Positions 34,621-45,677 are shown, numbered from the stretch's first letter. The stretch: DNA of 64,000 nucleotides from Thiomonas arsenitoxydans (GCF_000253115.1 NC_014145.1:3283501-3347500); one strand, 5' to 3'. Translations and numbers: made by a program. Notes: a model not told the origin generated them from the sequence alone.

Positions 34621-35412
34621 GAAACGCTCCGCAGAAGGGGCCTGTCGGCTCAGGCTCTGGAACCGTCCTGGCGTCACACCAAACACCTGTTTAAACGTGC
34701 GGGTGTAGTGAGGTTGATCTGAAAAATGCAGGGCATGCGCCGTCTGCGCAATAGTCAGGCCGGAACGCAAGAGGTGACGGCTTTTAATCGCACGGAGTTG
34801 CCGCAAATAGGCTCCTGGCGTCAGACCAACCTGTTGCCGGAATGTGCGAATCGCATGCCAGCGTGTGTGTTGGGTTGCGCTTTCAATTTCCGCAAGAACC
34901 AGAGGCTCACTCCACTGTTGATCCAGCGACTGACGCAGCACATTGGAGGGTGGACGGGCCACGCCAGGGGATGCCGTACGCAACCTGGCGGCGAATGCCC
35001 GCAGCCACTCGCCCAGAGACACGTCAGGCGACATCAACGTGCGAGCGTCAGAGCCGATGGCAAAGGCCCCTTCACCGTCCACCCAGACCCGCTTTCGACC
35101 GGCGTGAATCAATCCGGGCAATTCGGGTGCATGGGCCTCCAACACGTGCGCCGCAACGTAAACCACTCGGTATTCAACTGCCTCGGCTGTTGGAAGACTT
35201 TCATGCACCTCGAAAGGCGGGATGGCGAACACGGCCCCAACCGGTGCAAGCTGCATTTCGCCGCGAGACTTGAAGGTGCAGTTCCCTTTGACCACAATGC
35301 CGAACGACCAGGAATCGTGAAAGTGCGGCTCCAAACCCCGTCCGTCCATGCGGGCCTGGATCTTTTCCACCTCGTTACATGGATCCGCGTGCCAGTGGGA
35401 GATCTGTTTCAT
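34543..35412 (-). CDS. AraC-family transcriptional regulator
   Basis: The 289-residue protein has an N-terminal cupin-like sensing domain (EPHFHDSWSFGIVVKGNCTFKSRGE) and a C-terminal pair of helix-turn-helix motifs (ATQHTRWHAIRTFRQQVGLTPGAYLRQLRAIKSRHLLRSG, then TIAQTAHALHFSDQPHYTRTFKQVFGVTPGRFQ). ATG 35412 begins the conserved region. It converges on, and overlaps, the LysE gene and probably controls the DUF2000-LysE pair. The C-terminal tail after the HTH is unusually long; it is the part overlapping the exporter gene. Confidence 0.88.
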   Translation of the reverse strand: MKQISHWHADPCNEVEKIQARMDGRGLEPHFHDSWSFGIVVKGNCTFKSRGEMQLAPVGAVFAIPPFEVHESLPTAEAVEYRVVYVAAHVLEAHAPELPGLIHAGRKRVWVDGEGAFAIGSDARTLMSPDVSLGEWLRAFAARLRTASPGVARPPSNVLRQSLDQQWSEPLVLAEIESATQHTRWHAIRTFRQQVGLTPGAYLRQLRAIKSRHLLRSGLTIAQTAHALHFSDQPHYTRTFKQVFGVTPGRFQSLSRQAPSAERFSKEHANDGDQQQDSHADVEMMNRLG

Positions 35413-35497
35413 TGCGTGCTCGCTGTCTTTCCAAGAGCGGCGAGAACCGCCCCAAGACGTTGCCGCCAAAAAATCGTACTGGAAGCAAGGATAACGA

Positions 35498-36715
35498 TCA
35501 AACGGTTGCTGTGATGGGTGTTGGTTTCCACAACCGCCAAGCCGCCACGCCGATAGCCAGTTGAGCAATCAGCACCAGCGCCACACACCCGGCCCAGCCC
35601 GCGTGCGCCCAGACCCAGGCCGGGCCGAAAGCGCCCACGCTGCCGCCCACGTAGTAGCACAGCACATACAGCCCAACGGCGGCTGACCGCGCCTGACCCG
35701 CGAGCGCGGGCACCTGCGCCGTGGCCATCGACTGCGCGATGAACACGCCGCCGGAACTCAGCGTCAGCCCCAGCACGATGGCCCAGACCGGACTGAGCAG
35801 GGTCAGCAACATGCCCCCGCTGCCCAGCACCACCGCGGCGACGAACACCCGCCGCTTGCCAAATTTCCACGCCAGCTTGCCCGCCAGCGGCGTGGCCACC
35901 ATGCCCACCAGATACACGGTGAACAGCAGGCTCAGATCCTTGAGGTCAAAGCCATACGGCGGCGCAGCCAGATGAAAACTCACATAAGTGAAAGTGCAGA
36001 CCTGCGAGAACAGAATGCCAAAGCCGATGGCGTAGGTACCGAGCAGTTTGGGGTTGCGCAGGTGCAAGGCAAAGCCGGACAGCGCAGCGCGCACCCCGCC
36101 GCGGCTTGCCGCAAACCGGCGCGAGGCCGGCAAGCCGCGCGCAATCAACAGCAGAAACAGCAGATTGATCGCCCCCAGCACCACGAAGGCTGCCTGCCAG
36201 CCCGCATGCGCCGTGACCATGCCCGCGATGAAGCGTCCGCTGAAGCCCCCGGCCACTGAGCCCGAGATGTAGAGCGCGGTCACCGCCGGAATTTCGGAGG
36301 GCGGCCATTCCTCGCTGATATAAGCCACCGTCGCGGTGAACACGCCGGGAATGCACAAGCCCTCGATGGCCCGCCACACCAGCAGGCCGTGCAGCGAGGT
36401 GGCCGTAGCCGCCAGCAGGGTGGACAGCCCCAGCCCCGCAAGCGAGACCAGCAGCACCCGCTTGCGGCCGAAGCGGTCTGCCGCGATGCCTGAAAACGGC
36501 GCCGCCACCGCGACCGCCAGTGTGGTGAAGGTGATGGTCAGACTGAGCTCGGCCACGCTGGCGTGGAACACCGACTGCAGGCTGGGCAGCAGCCCCTGCG
36601 TGAGGTACATGGTGAAAAACGCACACATGCCCGCCGCCGTCACCGCAGCGCGGCGCAGCCACTCGGGCGGGCCTGCGGCATCCTGAAGCGATGGGGACAA
36701 GGCGGTGGTGGACAT
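35498..36715 (-). CDS. MFS transporter (YnfM-like)
   Basis: The 405-residue protein has 12 predicted membrane helices and the MFS motif A in GIAADRFGRKRVLLVS. YISGSVAGGFSGRFIAGMV and the length match the YnfM/arabinose-efflux-like group. Its substrate is unknown. ATG 36715 is chosen over an upstream frame extension. It is divergent from a LysR regulator, the usual sign that the regulator controls it, with a LysR-type operator between them. Confidence 0.85.
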   Translation of the reverse strand: MSTTALSPSLQDAAGPPEWLRRAAVTAAGMCAFFTMYLTQGLLPSLQSVFHASVAELSLTITFTTLAVAVAAPFSGIAADRFGRKRVLLVSLAGLGLSTLLAATATSLHGLLVWRAIEGLCIPGVFTATVAYISEEWPPSEIPAVTALYISGSVAGGFSGRFIAGMVTAHAGWQAAFVVLGAINLLFLLLIARGLPASRRFAASRGGVRAALSGFALHLRNPKLLGTYAIGFGILFSQVCTFTYVSFHLAAPPYGFDLKDLSLLFTVYLVGMVATPLAGKLAWKFGKRRVFVAAVVLGSGGMLLTLLSPVWAIVLGLTLSSGGVFIAQSMATAQVPALAGQARSAAVGLYVLCYYVGGSVGAFGPAWVWAHAGWAGCVALVLIAQLAIGVAAWRLWKPTPITATV

Positions 36716-36787
36716 GGGCGGGATGATTCGGGGGCGATACGGCGAGGCCAGCTCGCCCCGCCTCATCACAGCTTAAGTCCACCTGTT

Positions 36788-36804
36788 TGATAGGTGAAAT
36801 ATCA
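36788..36804. promoter_or_regulatory. LysR-type operator between MFS and LysR genes
   Basis: TGATA (36788-36792) and TATCA (36800-36804) form an inverted repeat with a seven-base spacer, matching the T-N11-A design of LysR regulators. It lies 29 bases before the lysR start and about 70 bases before the MFS start. Confidence 0.55.
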
Positions 36805-36832
36805 TTTTCTAAAACTCTGATCTGTTTTCGAT

Positions 36833-37774
36833 ATGGACTTACGCCATCTGCGCTACTTCGTCGCCGTGGCCGAAGAGCGCCACTTCACCCGAGCCGCGCA
36901 GCGCCTGCACGTGTCGCAACCGCCGCTGAGCCAGCAGATTCAGGCGCTGGAAGCCGAGCTCGGCGTGCCCTTGTTCACCCGCGGGCGCGGCGGAGTGCAG
37001 CGCACGGCCGCTGGCGACGCCCTGCTGCCGCTGGCGCGGAGCATTCTCGACGCGGTGGAACACGCCGTTGCGCAGACCCGGCAGGTCGGCCGCGGCGAGA
37101 CCGGCAGGCTGGCCGTGGGCTTTGCCGGCTCGATGCCCTTCACCGATGTGATGCCCCGGCTGCTGCGCGACTTTCGCGCCGCCTGGCCGCAGGTCGCGCT
37201 CGATCTGCGCGAGCAGCCTTCGCAATCGCAGATCGACGACCTGCTCGCGCACCGCCTCGATCTGGGTTTCATCCGCACCACGCAACTGATGCACGACCCC
37301 CGCCTGTCCACCCTGGTGGTGCAGCGCGAGTCCTTGTTGGCCGCCTTCCATGCCGACCACCCCCTGGCCGCGCGGGCCAGTTTGCGCTTGAACGATCTGC
37401 GCGATCAACCCTTTGTAATTTACAGCGCCAGCCTGGGCGCAGGTCTGCGCGAACAGACACTGGCGCTGTGCGCCCAGGCGGGTTTTAGCCCGCACATCGC
37501 GCAGGAAGTGCACGAAATGCCCACCCTCATCGGCCTGATCTCGGCCGGATTGGGCGTGGGCATCGTCGCTGCGTCGATGCAGCGCGCCCAGTTGCCCTGG
37601 GTCGCCTACCGGCCGCTGGCCGATGTGCAGGCCAGCACCGAGGTCCTCTTGGTGTGGCGGCGCGATGACCCGCAGCCGCCGCTGCGCAACTTCATTGCGC
37701 AGGCGAAGGCGCTGTTGCCGCAGGCTGCATCTGCGCCCGCAAATCCTGACGGAACTGACGCAGCCAGTCCTTGA
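36833..37774 (+). CDS. LysR-family transcriptional regulator
   Basis: The 313-residue protein starts MDLRHLRYFVAVAEERHFTRAAQRLHVSQPPLSQQI, a standard LysR winged helix-turn-helix, followed by a substrate-binding-like effector domain (TGRLAVGFAGSMPF onwards, and PTLIGLISAGLGVGIV). It resembles the BenM/CatM-type branch. It is divergent from the MFS gene, its likely target. Its 3' end overlaps the DUF3014 gene by 83 bases in convergent orientation. Confidence 0.9.
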   Translation: MDLRHLRYFVAVAEERHFTRAAQRLHVSQPPLSQQIQALEAELGVPLFTRGRGGVQRTAAGDALLPLARSILDAVEHAVAQTRQVGRGETGRLAVGFAGSMPFTDVMPRLLRDFRAAWPQVALDLREQPSQSQIDDLLAHRLDLGFIRTTQLMHDPRLSTLVVQRESLLAAFHADHPLAARASLRLNDLRDQPFVIYSASLGAGLREQTLALCAQAGFSPHIAQEVHEMPTLIGLISAGLGVGIVAASMQRAQLPWVAYRPLADVQASTEVLLVWRRDDPQPPLRNFIAQAKALLPQAASAPANPDGTDAASP

Positions 37775-38606
37775 CCGCGCGCTCGTTTTCCAGCCCCATG
37801 CGCATGAGGATTTTCTGCCCCGCAGGGGCGGCTTCGAGCGCCGGGTCGGCATAGATGTAGAGCACCTTGGGCTGGCGCAACAGCACCGCCCCCTGCGGCT
37901 CGGGTGCCTGCAGCAGATTGGTAATCACCGCCAGCAGGCGGTCGTTGAAAGCGCTTTTGGGATGCCCCAGCTCGCGCCACGCCTGCTCGCACAGCGGGTA
38001 GAGCTGCACATAAAGCTGCGCGGCGCGCTGCGGTGAGATGGCGGTGAGCATCTGCACATAAGGCGCATAGCGGCGGGCATTGTCCGGCGCGATGGCCAGA
38101 TCGGCCCCCTGCCCCGTGGTGCGCAGCGCGCCGGGAACGGGATGCACCGGCCAGACCTGCTGCGGCACGGTCTGCCGCGTCAGGTTGTCCACCGTGGCGA
38201 CAAAGTGCAGGATGAGTTGGCGCGGCACCAGCCAGGACAGCCCAGGCTTGCCGAGCAAGGCGCCGAGCTCTTGCAGCACCGTCGCATCGCTGTGGTGCAA
38301 GGCGGGCAGCGAGGCCGTGCTGGCGGGCAGTTGCAGCGGCGCCGATGCCACCGATGCCACCGAGGCCGCAGGCTGGGGCGCACTGCTGAGCGCGGCGGGT
38401 GCGCTGCCAGTCTTAGCCGGGGCGGAGGCTGCCGTGGGCACAGCGGCGGTATGACCCATCCAGGCCTGCGTCCACTGCTGCAAACGCTCGCGGTTGGCAT
38501 AGCCCAGCACGACCAGCGCCACAATCAACAACACCGCCACCAACCAGCCCACGCGGCGCGGTGGCGGTGGACGCAAGGGATCGTTGGACGGGGCAGACTG
38601 CGGCAT
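37692..38606 (-). CDS. DUF3014 membrane-anchored protein
   Basis: The 304-residue protein has one N-terminal membrane helix (VGWLVAVLLIVALVVLGYA) and an Ala/Pro/Ser-rich linker to about residue 95. A DUF3014 domain follows: LSWLVPRQLILHFVATVDNLTRQ, FNDRLLAVITNLLQAPEPQG, and VLYIYADPALEAAPAGQKILMRMGLENE. GGAGGT before the ATG is a strong ribosome site. The domain is probably periplasmic; the function is unknown. It lies 82 bases downstream of the glycerate kinase gene and could be expressed with it. Confidence 0.82.
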   Translation of the reverse strand: MPQSAPSNDPLRPPPPRRVGWLVAVLLIVALVVLGYANRERLQQWTQAWMGHTAAVPTAASAPAKTGSAPAALSSAPQPAASVASVASAPLQLPASTASLPALHHSDATVLQELGALLGKPGLSWLVPRQLILHFVATVDNLTRQTVPQQVWPVHPVPGALRTTGQGADLAIAPDNARRYAPYVQMLTAISPQRAAQLYVQLYPLCEQAWRELGHPKSAFNDRLLAVITNLLQAPEPQGAVLLRQPKVLYIYADPALEAAPAGQKILMRMGLENERAVKDWLRQFRQDLRAQMQPAATAPSPAQ

Positions 38607-38688
38607 GGCGACCTCCGGAGAACATGTCGCCTCAGTATGCCAGCATGCACTGTAAACAGGTTTTACCGCGGGGGTTTTACTGCCGGAA

Positions 38689-40074
<1,386 letters not shown>

Positions 40075-40095
40075 GGGGCAGTCGCGGCAGTCGTC

Positions 40096-40986
40096 TCAGG
40101 CGTCCGGCGCAATGGTGTGGTGGCTCATCAGCTCGACGGCGCGGCACAGCGCGGAGTGATCGAGCCCGTCCATGCCGTTGGCGGCGCAGGCCGACATGAG
40201 TTGCTGCGCCACGGCCGTATTGGGCAGTGCGACGCCGAGTTGTTTCGCGCCCGACAGCGCCAGGTTCAGGTCTTTCTGGTGCAGGTTGATGCGGAAGCCC
40301 GGCTGGAAGGTGCGCTTGACCATGCGCTCGCCGTGCACTTCGAGAATGCGTGACGCCGCGAAGCCGCCCATCAGCGCCTGGCGCACCTTGGCCGGATCGG
40401 CCCCGGCCTTGCTGGCGAACAGCAGCGCCTCGGCCACGGCCTGGATGTTGAGCGCGACGATGATCTGGTTGGCCACCTTGCAGGTCTGGCCGTCGCCATT
40501 GCCGCCGACCCGGGTGATGTTCTTGCCCATGAGTTTGAACAGGGGCTCGACCTTGTCGAACACCTCCTGCTTGCCGCCGACCATGATGGTCAGGCTCGCC
40601 GCCTTGGCGCCGACCTCGCCGCCGGAAACCGGCGCATCGAGATACTCGCAACCCAGCGCGTTGATCTGCTGGGCGAAAGCCTTGGTTTCCATCGGCCCGA
40701 TGGAGCTCATATCCACCACGATCTTGCCCGGCGTCAGCCCCTGGGCCAGGCCATCGTCAGCGAACAGCACCTTCTGCACATCGGGCGTGTCGGGCACCAT
40801 GGTGAAAATGATGTCGGCCTTTTGCGCCACTTCGGCATTGCTGGCGCAAGGTTTGGCGCCTGCGTCGAGCAGGGCTTGCGGCACTTTGCTGCGGGTGTGG
40901 ACGTACAGCGTATGCCCGCCCGCCAGCAAATGGCCCGCCATAGGCGTGCCCATGATGCCCAGTCCGATGAATCCCAGTGTTGCCAT
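40096..40986 (-). CDS. glxR: 2-hydroxy-3-oxopropionate (tartronate semialdehyde) reductase
   Basis: GlxR/GarR reduces tartronate semialdehyde to glycerate with NAD(P)H. The 296-residue beta-hydroxyacid dehydrogenase has the dinucleotide motif GFIGLGIMGTPMAGHL, the DAPVSGGEVGAKAASL substrate motif and the catalytic Lys in QTCKVANQIIVALNIQA. GGAG before the ATG supports the start. It stands between hyi (36 bases) and the glycerate kinase gene (21 bases). Confidence 0.95.
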   Translation of the reverse strand: MATLGFIGLGIMGTPMAGHLLAGGHTLYVHTRSKVPQALLDAGAKPCASNAEVAQKADIIFTMVPDTPDVQKVLFADDGLAQGLTPGKIVVDMSSIGPMETKAFAQQINALGCEYLDAPVSGGEVGAKAASLTIMVGGKQEVFDKVEPLFKLMGKNITRVGGNGDGQTCKVANQIIVALNIQAVAEALLFASKAGADPAKVRQALMGGFAASRILEVHGERMVKRTFQPGFRINLHQKDLNLALSGAKQLGVALPNTAVAQQLMSACAANGMDGLDHSALCRAVELMSHHTIAPDA

Positions 40987-41022
40987 GTCGATCTCCGTTT
41001 TGTTGTGAACGTGTGGTTGGGT

Positions 41023-41796
41023 TTACAGCCCGGCCAGCCAGCCCAGCCCAGCGGTCGTGGTGGTCTTGGGTTTGTATTCGCAGCCGATGTGGCCGGTGTA
41101 GCCGATGCGGTCGAGATGCTGGAACAGGAAGGCGTAGTTGATCTCGCCAGTGCCCGGCTCGTTACGCCCGGGGTTGTCGGCCAGTTGGATGTGGGCGATG
41201 CGCGGCAGGTGCTTTTGCATCGTCGCGGCCAGCTCGCCTTCCATGCGCTGCATGTGATAGATGTCGTACTGCAGGAACAGGTTGTCGCTGCCCACCTCGT
41301 CCATAAGGGCCAGCGCCTGCGCCGTGCCGTGCAGGTAAAAGCCGGGAATGTCGAAGGTGTTGATCGGCTCGATCAGCAGACGGATGCCGTGGGCGCCAAG
41401 TTGCCCGGCGGCGTAACGCAGGTTGCCGACCAAGGCGGCGCGCAGCACGGCGGGGTCGGCGCCTGCCGGGGCCTTGCCCGCCAGACAGTTGACTTGGGTG
41501 ACGCCCAGCGCAGTGGCGTATTCGATGGCGCGGGCCACGCCCTCGCGGAATTCATTCACCCGGTCGGGCAGGCAGGCGATGCCGCGCTCGCCCGCATCCC
41601 AGTCGCCCGCGGGCAGGTTGTGCAGCACGATCTGCACACCGGCCTCCAGCGCGGCGTTGCGCACCTGCTGCGCGGTGTGGGCGTAGGGAAAGAGGAATTC
41701 CACCGCCTTGAAACCGGCTTTGGCGGCAGCTTCAAAACGGTCGATGAAAGGCTCTTCGGTGAAGAGCATGGTGAGGTTGGCGGCAAATTGCGGCAT
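41023..41796 (-). CDS. hyi: hydroxypyruvate isomerase
   Basis: Hyi interconverts hydroxypyruvate and tartronate semialdehyde. The 257-residue TIM barrel starts MPQFAANLTMLFTEEPFIDRFEAAAKAGFKAVEFLFPYA, has LLIEPINTFDIPGFYLHGTAQALALMDEV with the metal-binding Glu, YDIYHMQRMEG, HIQLADNPGRNEPGTGEINY and the late GHIGCEYKP Glu. GAGGAC before ATG 41796 sets the start. The gene is ten bases downstream of gcl. Confidence 0.95.
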   Translation of the reverse strand: MPQFAANLTMLFTEEPFIDRFEAAAKAGFKAVEFLFPYAHTAQQVRNAALEAGVQIVLHNLPAGDWDAGERGIACLPDRVNEFREGVARAIEYATALGVTQVNCLAGKAPAGADPAVLRAALVGNLRYAAGQLGAHGIRLLIEPINTFDIPGFYLHGTAQALALMDEVGSDNLFLQYDIYHMQRMEGELAATMQKHLPRIAHIQLADNPGRNEPGTGEINYAFLFQHLDRIGYTGHIGCEYKPKTTTTAGLGWLAGL

Positions 41797-41806
41797 GTCG
41801 GAGTCC

Positions 41807-43561
41807 TCAGGCTTCAGCGGGTTGCAGGTCGATGACCGGATCGAATTCGGTGATGGCGTCGATTTCACCACCCATGGAGATATTGGTCACGCGCTCCAGA
41901 ATGATCTCGACCACCACGGGCACGGCAAACTCCTTCATCAACTGCCGCGCCTGCGCCAGCGCGGGCTGAATCTGGTTGGGGTCGAACACGCGTATGGCCT
42001 TGCAGCCCAGCCCTTCGGTCACCTTGACGAAGTCGATACCGTAACCGCTGACTTCGGGCGAGTTGACGTTGTCGAACGAGAGTTGCACGCAGAAGTCCAT
42101 ATCGAACTGGCGCTGGCCCTGGCGGATGAGACCGAGGTAGGAGTTGTTGACCACGATGTGGATGTAGGGCAGCTTGAACTGCGCGCCCACTGCCAGCTCC
42201 TCGATGAGAAACTGGAAGTCGTAGTCGCCGGAAATGGCCACCACGTCCGCGGTCGGATCGGCCACGCGCACGCCGAGCGCAGCGGGCATGGTCCAGCCCA
42301 GCGGGCCCGCCTGGCCGGCGTTGATCCAGTGGCGCGGCTTTTCCACCTTGAGCAACTGCGCCGCCGCGATTTGCGACAGGCCGATGGTGGTGACGTAGCG
42401 CGTGTTGGCGTCGAAAAACTCGACCATCTCCTTGTAAACGCGGTGGGGCTTGATGGGAATCTGGTCGTAGTCCCACTTGCGCAGCAGGGTCTGCACGCGC
42501 TCGCGGCAGGCGCTCGCCCAGGCGCTGCGGTCTTTGAGCTTGCCCGCCGCCTTGCGATCGCGCGCCACGGCAATGAACAGTTCGAGCGCCGCCTTGGCGT
42601 CGGAGGTGATGCCGAAATCGGGCATGAACACCCGGCCGATCTGCGTGGGCTCGATGTCCACATGCAGAATCTTGCGGCCCTTGGCATACACCTCGGGCGA
42701 GCCGGTGTGGCGGTTGGCCCAGCGGTTGCCGATGCCCAGCACCAGGTCGGAAGCCAGCAAGTTGGCGTTGCCGCCACGGTGCGAGGTTTGCAGACCGACC
42801 ATGCCCGCCATCAGCGGATGGCTGTCGCCAATCGCGCCCCAGCCCATCAGCGTGGGAATCACCGGCACGCCGGTCAGCTCGGCGAACTGCACCAGCAGAT
42901 CGGTGGCATCGGCATTGATCACGCCGCCGCCGGCGACGATCAGCGGGCGCTCGGACGCTTCGAGCATGTCCAGCGCCTTTTCAATCTGCGCCTTGGTCGC
43001 CGTGGGCTTGTACACCGCCAGCGGCGCGTAGGTGTCGGGATCGAATTCGATTTCGGCGAGCTGAACGTCCAGCGGCAGATCGATCAGCACCGGCCCGGGA
43101 CGGCCCGAGCGCATCACATGGAACGCCTGCTGAAACACTTGCGGCACCAGCGCGGGCTCGCGCACGGTGACCGCCCACTTGCACACCGGCTTGGCAATGG
43201 ACTCGATATCCACCGCCTGAAAGTCTTCCTTGTACAGCCGCGCGCGCGGGGCCTGGCCGGTGATGCACAGAATGGGAATGGAGTCGGCAATGGCCGAATA
43301 CAGCCCGGTGATCATGTCGGTACCCGCCGGGCCGGAAGTGCCGATGCACACGCCGATATGGCCCGGCGCGGTGCGGGTGTAGCCCTCAGCCATATGCGAC
43401 GCCGCCTCGACGTGGCGCGCCAGCACATGCGCGATGTGGCCGTTCTTGCGCAGCGCGGAATACAGCGGGTTGATCGCCGCACCCGGCACACCGAAGGCCT
43501 GATGCACGCCTTCTTTTTCGAGCACTAAAACCGCGGCATCCACCGCACGCATCCTGGCCAT
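41807..43561 (-). CDS. gcl: glyoxylate carboligase
   Basis: Gcl joins two glyoxylates to tartronate semialdehyde and CO2 with thiamine diphosphate and FAD. The 584-residue protein has the family start [34 protein letters not shown] with Val in place of the glutamate normal in ThDP enzymes (a Gcl hallmark), [16 protein letters not shown], and the ThDP/Mg motif [17 protein letters not shown] ending in NNSYLG. ATG 43561, with GAGGGA upstream, is the start. It leads the operon gcl-hyi-glxR-glycerate kinase. No gcl-specific regulator or allantoin gene is near. Confidence 0.96.
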   Translation of the reverse strand: MARMRAVDAAVLVLEKEGVHQAFGVPGAAINPLYSALRKNGHIAHVLARHVEAASHMAEGYTRTAPGHIGVCIGTSGPAGTDMITGLYSAIADSIPILCITGQAPRARLYKEDFQAVDIESIAKPVCKWAVTVREPALVPQVFQQAFHVMRSGRPGPVLIDLPLDVQLAEIEFDPDTYAPLAVYKPTATKAQIEKALDMLEASERPLIVAGGGVINADATDLLVQFAELTGVPVIPTLMGWGAIGDSHPLMAGMVGLQTSHRGGNANLLASDLVLGIGNRWANRHTGSPEVYAKGRKILHVDIEPTQIGRVFMPDFGITSDAKAALELFIAVARDRKAAGKLKDRSAWASACRERVQTLLRKWDYDQIPIKPHRVYKEMVEFFDANTRYVTTIGLSQIAAAQLLKVEKPRHWINAGQAGPLGWTMPAALGVRVADPTADVVAISGDYDFQFLIEELAVGAQFKLPYIHIVVNNSYLGLIRQGQRQFDMDFCVQLSFDNVNSPEVSGYGIDFVKVTEGLGCKAIRVFDPNQIQPALAQARQLMKEFAVPVVVEIILERVTNISMGGEIDAITEFDPVIDLQPAEA

Positions 43562-43688
43562 GATTCCCTCTCCTCGTTGGGGTGCCCAGCGAACTATGCG
43601 GGGCATTTCAGGCCATGAGTCTATTGATGAGATGACAGGAAGTGAATGGAAGGATAAAGCGAAAGATTCAGTACTTTTCGGTAGTCAA

Positions 43689-44138
43689 TCAACTTCCGGA
43701 GTCTGCCCCCTGCTCGCCCGGCATCACCCGGCGCACCAGAAAGTAAGTGATGCCCACCGCCACGACCGCCGCGGTGATCAGGCCGTAAGTCCAGGCCCAG
43801 TTCTGCAACTGCCCCTGGCTCTCGACCGGAATGATGATGAGCTGACGCAACAGGGTGATGAGTGCGGCCTCGATGAACACCAGCACCGAAAAATTGCCGG
43901 TGCGCATGTAGCGGATTTCGGCGGAAATCAGCGAAGACAGCACCCAGAGGATGAACAGATTGCCCAGCGCATGCAAAAACCCCTGCGCCACCGCGCCGGA
44001 ACGCACGGTCTGCACCACGTCCTGCCCGAACTGCCAGATCAGCAGCAGGCTGGCCACGAGCAGCACGACGGCCATGAACACATGAAGCAGCTTGTTGGCC
44101 TCCTCCATCAGCGATTCAAACCCCTTATAGCCCACCAT
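43689..44138 (-). CDS. PsiE-family (phosphate-starvation-inducible) membrane protein
   Basis: The 149-residue protein has four hydrophobic segments and the PsiE core: LLHVFMAVVLLVASLLLIWQFGQDVV, LFILWVLSSLISAEIRYMRTGNFSVLVFIEAALITLLRQLII, and a last helix AVVAVGITYFLVRRV. The family's molecular function is unknown; E. coli PsiE is induced by phosphate starvation. No Pho box was seen here. It follows the tautomerase gene on the same strand after 27 bases, perhaps as one transcript. Confidence 0.85.
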   Translation of the reverse strand: MVGYKGFESLMEEANKLLHVFMAVVLLVASLLLIWQFGQDVVQTVRSGAVAQGFLHALGNLFILWVLSSLISAEIRYMRTGNFSVLVFIEAALITLLRQLIIIPVESQGQLQNWAWTYGLITAAVVAVGITYFLVRRVMPGEQGADSGS

Positions 44139-44165
44139 GTGGCGCTCCCGTCTGAAACTGGACGT

Positions 44166-44357
44166 TCACTCGCGCGGCTCGCTCCACAGCTTGCCGCCGG
44201 TGGCCCAGTGCGCCTTGGGCACCTCGTTGAGAATGATGTCCACCGCGTCGGGCGAACACTTGAGCGTGTCCACCACGGCCTGCGTGATGGCTTCAATCAG
44301 CTGTTTTTTCACCTCGGGGCTGCGGCCCTCGAAAAGGTCGATACGGATGGCGGGCAT
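44166..44357 (-). CDS. 4-oxalocrotonate tautomerase family protein
   Basis: The 63-residue protein starts Met-Pro-Ala, so proline becomes the catalytic N-terminal residue after methionine removal. AIRIDLFEGRSPEVKKQLIEAITQAVVDTLKCSPDAVDIILNEV matches the 4-OT fold, which works as a hexamer. No aromatic meta-cleavage genes are near, so the substrate is open. ATG 44357 is chosen over the longer frame because it exposes the catalytic proline. Confidence 0.88.
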   Translation of the reverse strand: MPAIRIDLFEGRSPEVKKQLIEAITQAVVDTLKCSPDAVDIILNEVPKAHWATGGKLWSEPRE

Positions 44358-44391
44358 GGGGTCTCCTAGGGTTGCATGACAAAGCAAAAGC

Positions 44392-45522
44392 TTACTTCGC
44401 CGACTTGTGTTTGCGCCGTGCTTTGACGCCGTCGGCCAGCACCTGCATCAGCTCGACCGAATCGTCCCAGGGCAGGCAGGCGTCGGTGATGCTCTGGCCG
44501 TACTGCAGCTTGGACGGGTCGTCCTTGCCTGCGGTGAACTTTTGCGCCCCGCCGTGCAGATGGCTCTCGGCCATGACGCCGAAAATGCAGCGCTCTCCAG
44601 CAGCCAGTTGCGCGGCGATGTCGCGCGCTACGTCGAGCTGACGCATGTGCTGCTTGGCGCTGTTGGCGTGCGAACAGTCGATCATCAAGCGGCAGTCGAG
44701 CTTGGCCTCTTCGAGTGCGGCGCAGGCCTCGCGCACGCTGGTGGCGTCGTAGTTCGGCGTCTTGCCGCCGCGCAGAATGACGTGGGTGTCTTTATTGCCA
44801 CGGGTCTGCACGATGGCCACCTGACCGTTCTTGTGCACTGACAAAAAGGAGTGCGGCCGACGCGCAGCATGAATCGCGTCGATGGCGATGCGCAGACTGC
44901 CATCAGTACCGTTCTTGAAGCCGATCGGCGCCGACAGCCCCGAAGCCAGCTCGCGGTGCACCTGGCTTTCGGTGGTGCGCGCGCCGATGGCACCCCACGA
45001 GATGAGATCGGCGATGTATTGCGGCGAAATCACGTCGAGGAATTCGCTGCCCGCAGGCACGCCCAGACGATTGATGTCGATCAGCACCTCGCGGGCAATG
45101 CGCAGCCCTTCATCGATGCGGAAACTCTCGTCCAGATACGGATCGTTGATCAGCCCCTTCCAGCCCACCGTGGTGCGCGGTTTTTCGAAATACACCCGCA
45201 TGACGATTTCCAACTCGCCCGCATGTTGTTTGCGCAACACCGCCAGCCTCTGGGCGTAGTCGAGCGCGGCCTTGGGGTCGTGGATCGAGCACGGGCCGAT
45301 GACGAGCAACAGCCGGTCGTCCTCGCCGTGGATGATGCGATGCAACGCATGGCGGGTATCGGCCACCAGCGTTTCCACCGGGGTATCGGCGATGGGAAAG
45401 AAGCGGATCAGATGCTCGGGCGGCGGCAGGGGCACGATGTGCTTGATGCGGGCGTTGTCGGTGCGGGAGGTCTTGTCCTCCTGCGGTTTGTGCAAGGTTT
45501 CTGCGGCGGATTTGGACGGCAT
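44392..45522 (-). CDS. aroG: 3-deoxy-7-phosphoheptulonate (DAHP) synthase, class I
   Basis: The enzyme condenses PEP and erythrose 4-phosphate, opening the shikimate pathway. The 376-residue protein has the type I beta signatures LLLVIGPCSIHDPKAALDYAQRL, VMRVYFEKPRTTVGWKGLINDP, IGARTTESQVHRELASGLSAPIGFKNGTDG, and the metal ligands in DCSHANSAKQH and GVMAESHLHGG. Start ATG 45522 has GGAGAA six bases upstream. Which aromatic acid inhibits it cannot be told from sequence alone; the symbol aroG is given by general similarity to AroF/G/H. A long leader with a terminator and a short aromatic-rich peptide precedes it. Confidence 0.94.
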   Translation of the reverse strand: MPSKSAAETLHKPQEDKTSRTDNARIKHIVPLPPPEHLIRFFPIADTPVETLVADTRHALHRIIHGEDDRLLLVIGPCSIHDPKAALDYAQRLAVLRKQHAGELEIVMRVYFEKPRTTVGWKGLINDPYLDESFRIDEGLRIAREVLIDINRLGVPAGSEFLDVISPQYIADLISWGAIGARTTESQVHRELASGLSAPIGFKNGTDGSLRIAIDAIHAARRPHSFLSVHKNGQVAIVQTRGNKDTHVILRGGKTPNYDATSVREACAALEEAKLDCRLMIDCSHANSAKQHMRQLDVARDIAAQLAAGERCIFGVMAESHLHGGAQKFTAGKDDPSKLQYGQSITDACLPWDDSVELMQVLADGVKARRKHKSAK

Positions 45523-45645
45523 CGGAATTTCTCCAGCAAGCATTGAGGACAGGGAGGCCGCCGCCGAGGCAACGGCAAGATCACTTGGGGTATGGGCTTC
45601 GTACATGGGGGGTTGCATCGCGTGGTTTTCGCCACACCAGCCCGA

Positions 45646-45677
45646 AAAAAAACCGCCGGGCTGGGCCGGCGGTTTTT
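45646..45677 (-). terminator. attenuator terminator in the DAHP synthase leader
   Basis: On the minus strand AAAAACCGCCGG pairs with CCGGCGGTTTTT over a five-base loop, and eight T residues follow the stem core. It lies between the leader peptide and the aroG-type gene, about 124 bases before the gene start. Its 5' arm can instead pair with CCGGCGG inside leader codons 17-19. Confidence 0.82.

Noticed and set aside
41708..43528. 606-codon plus-strand frame opposite gcl
   Set aside because: Gcl on the minus strand is unambiguous. The opposite frame has no recognisable features.
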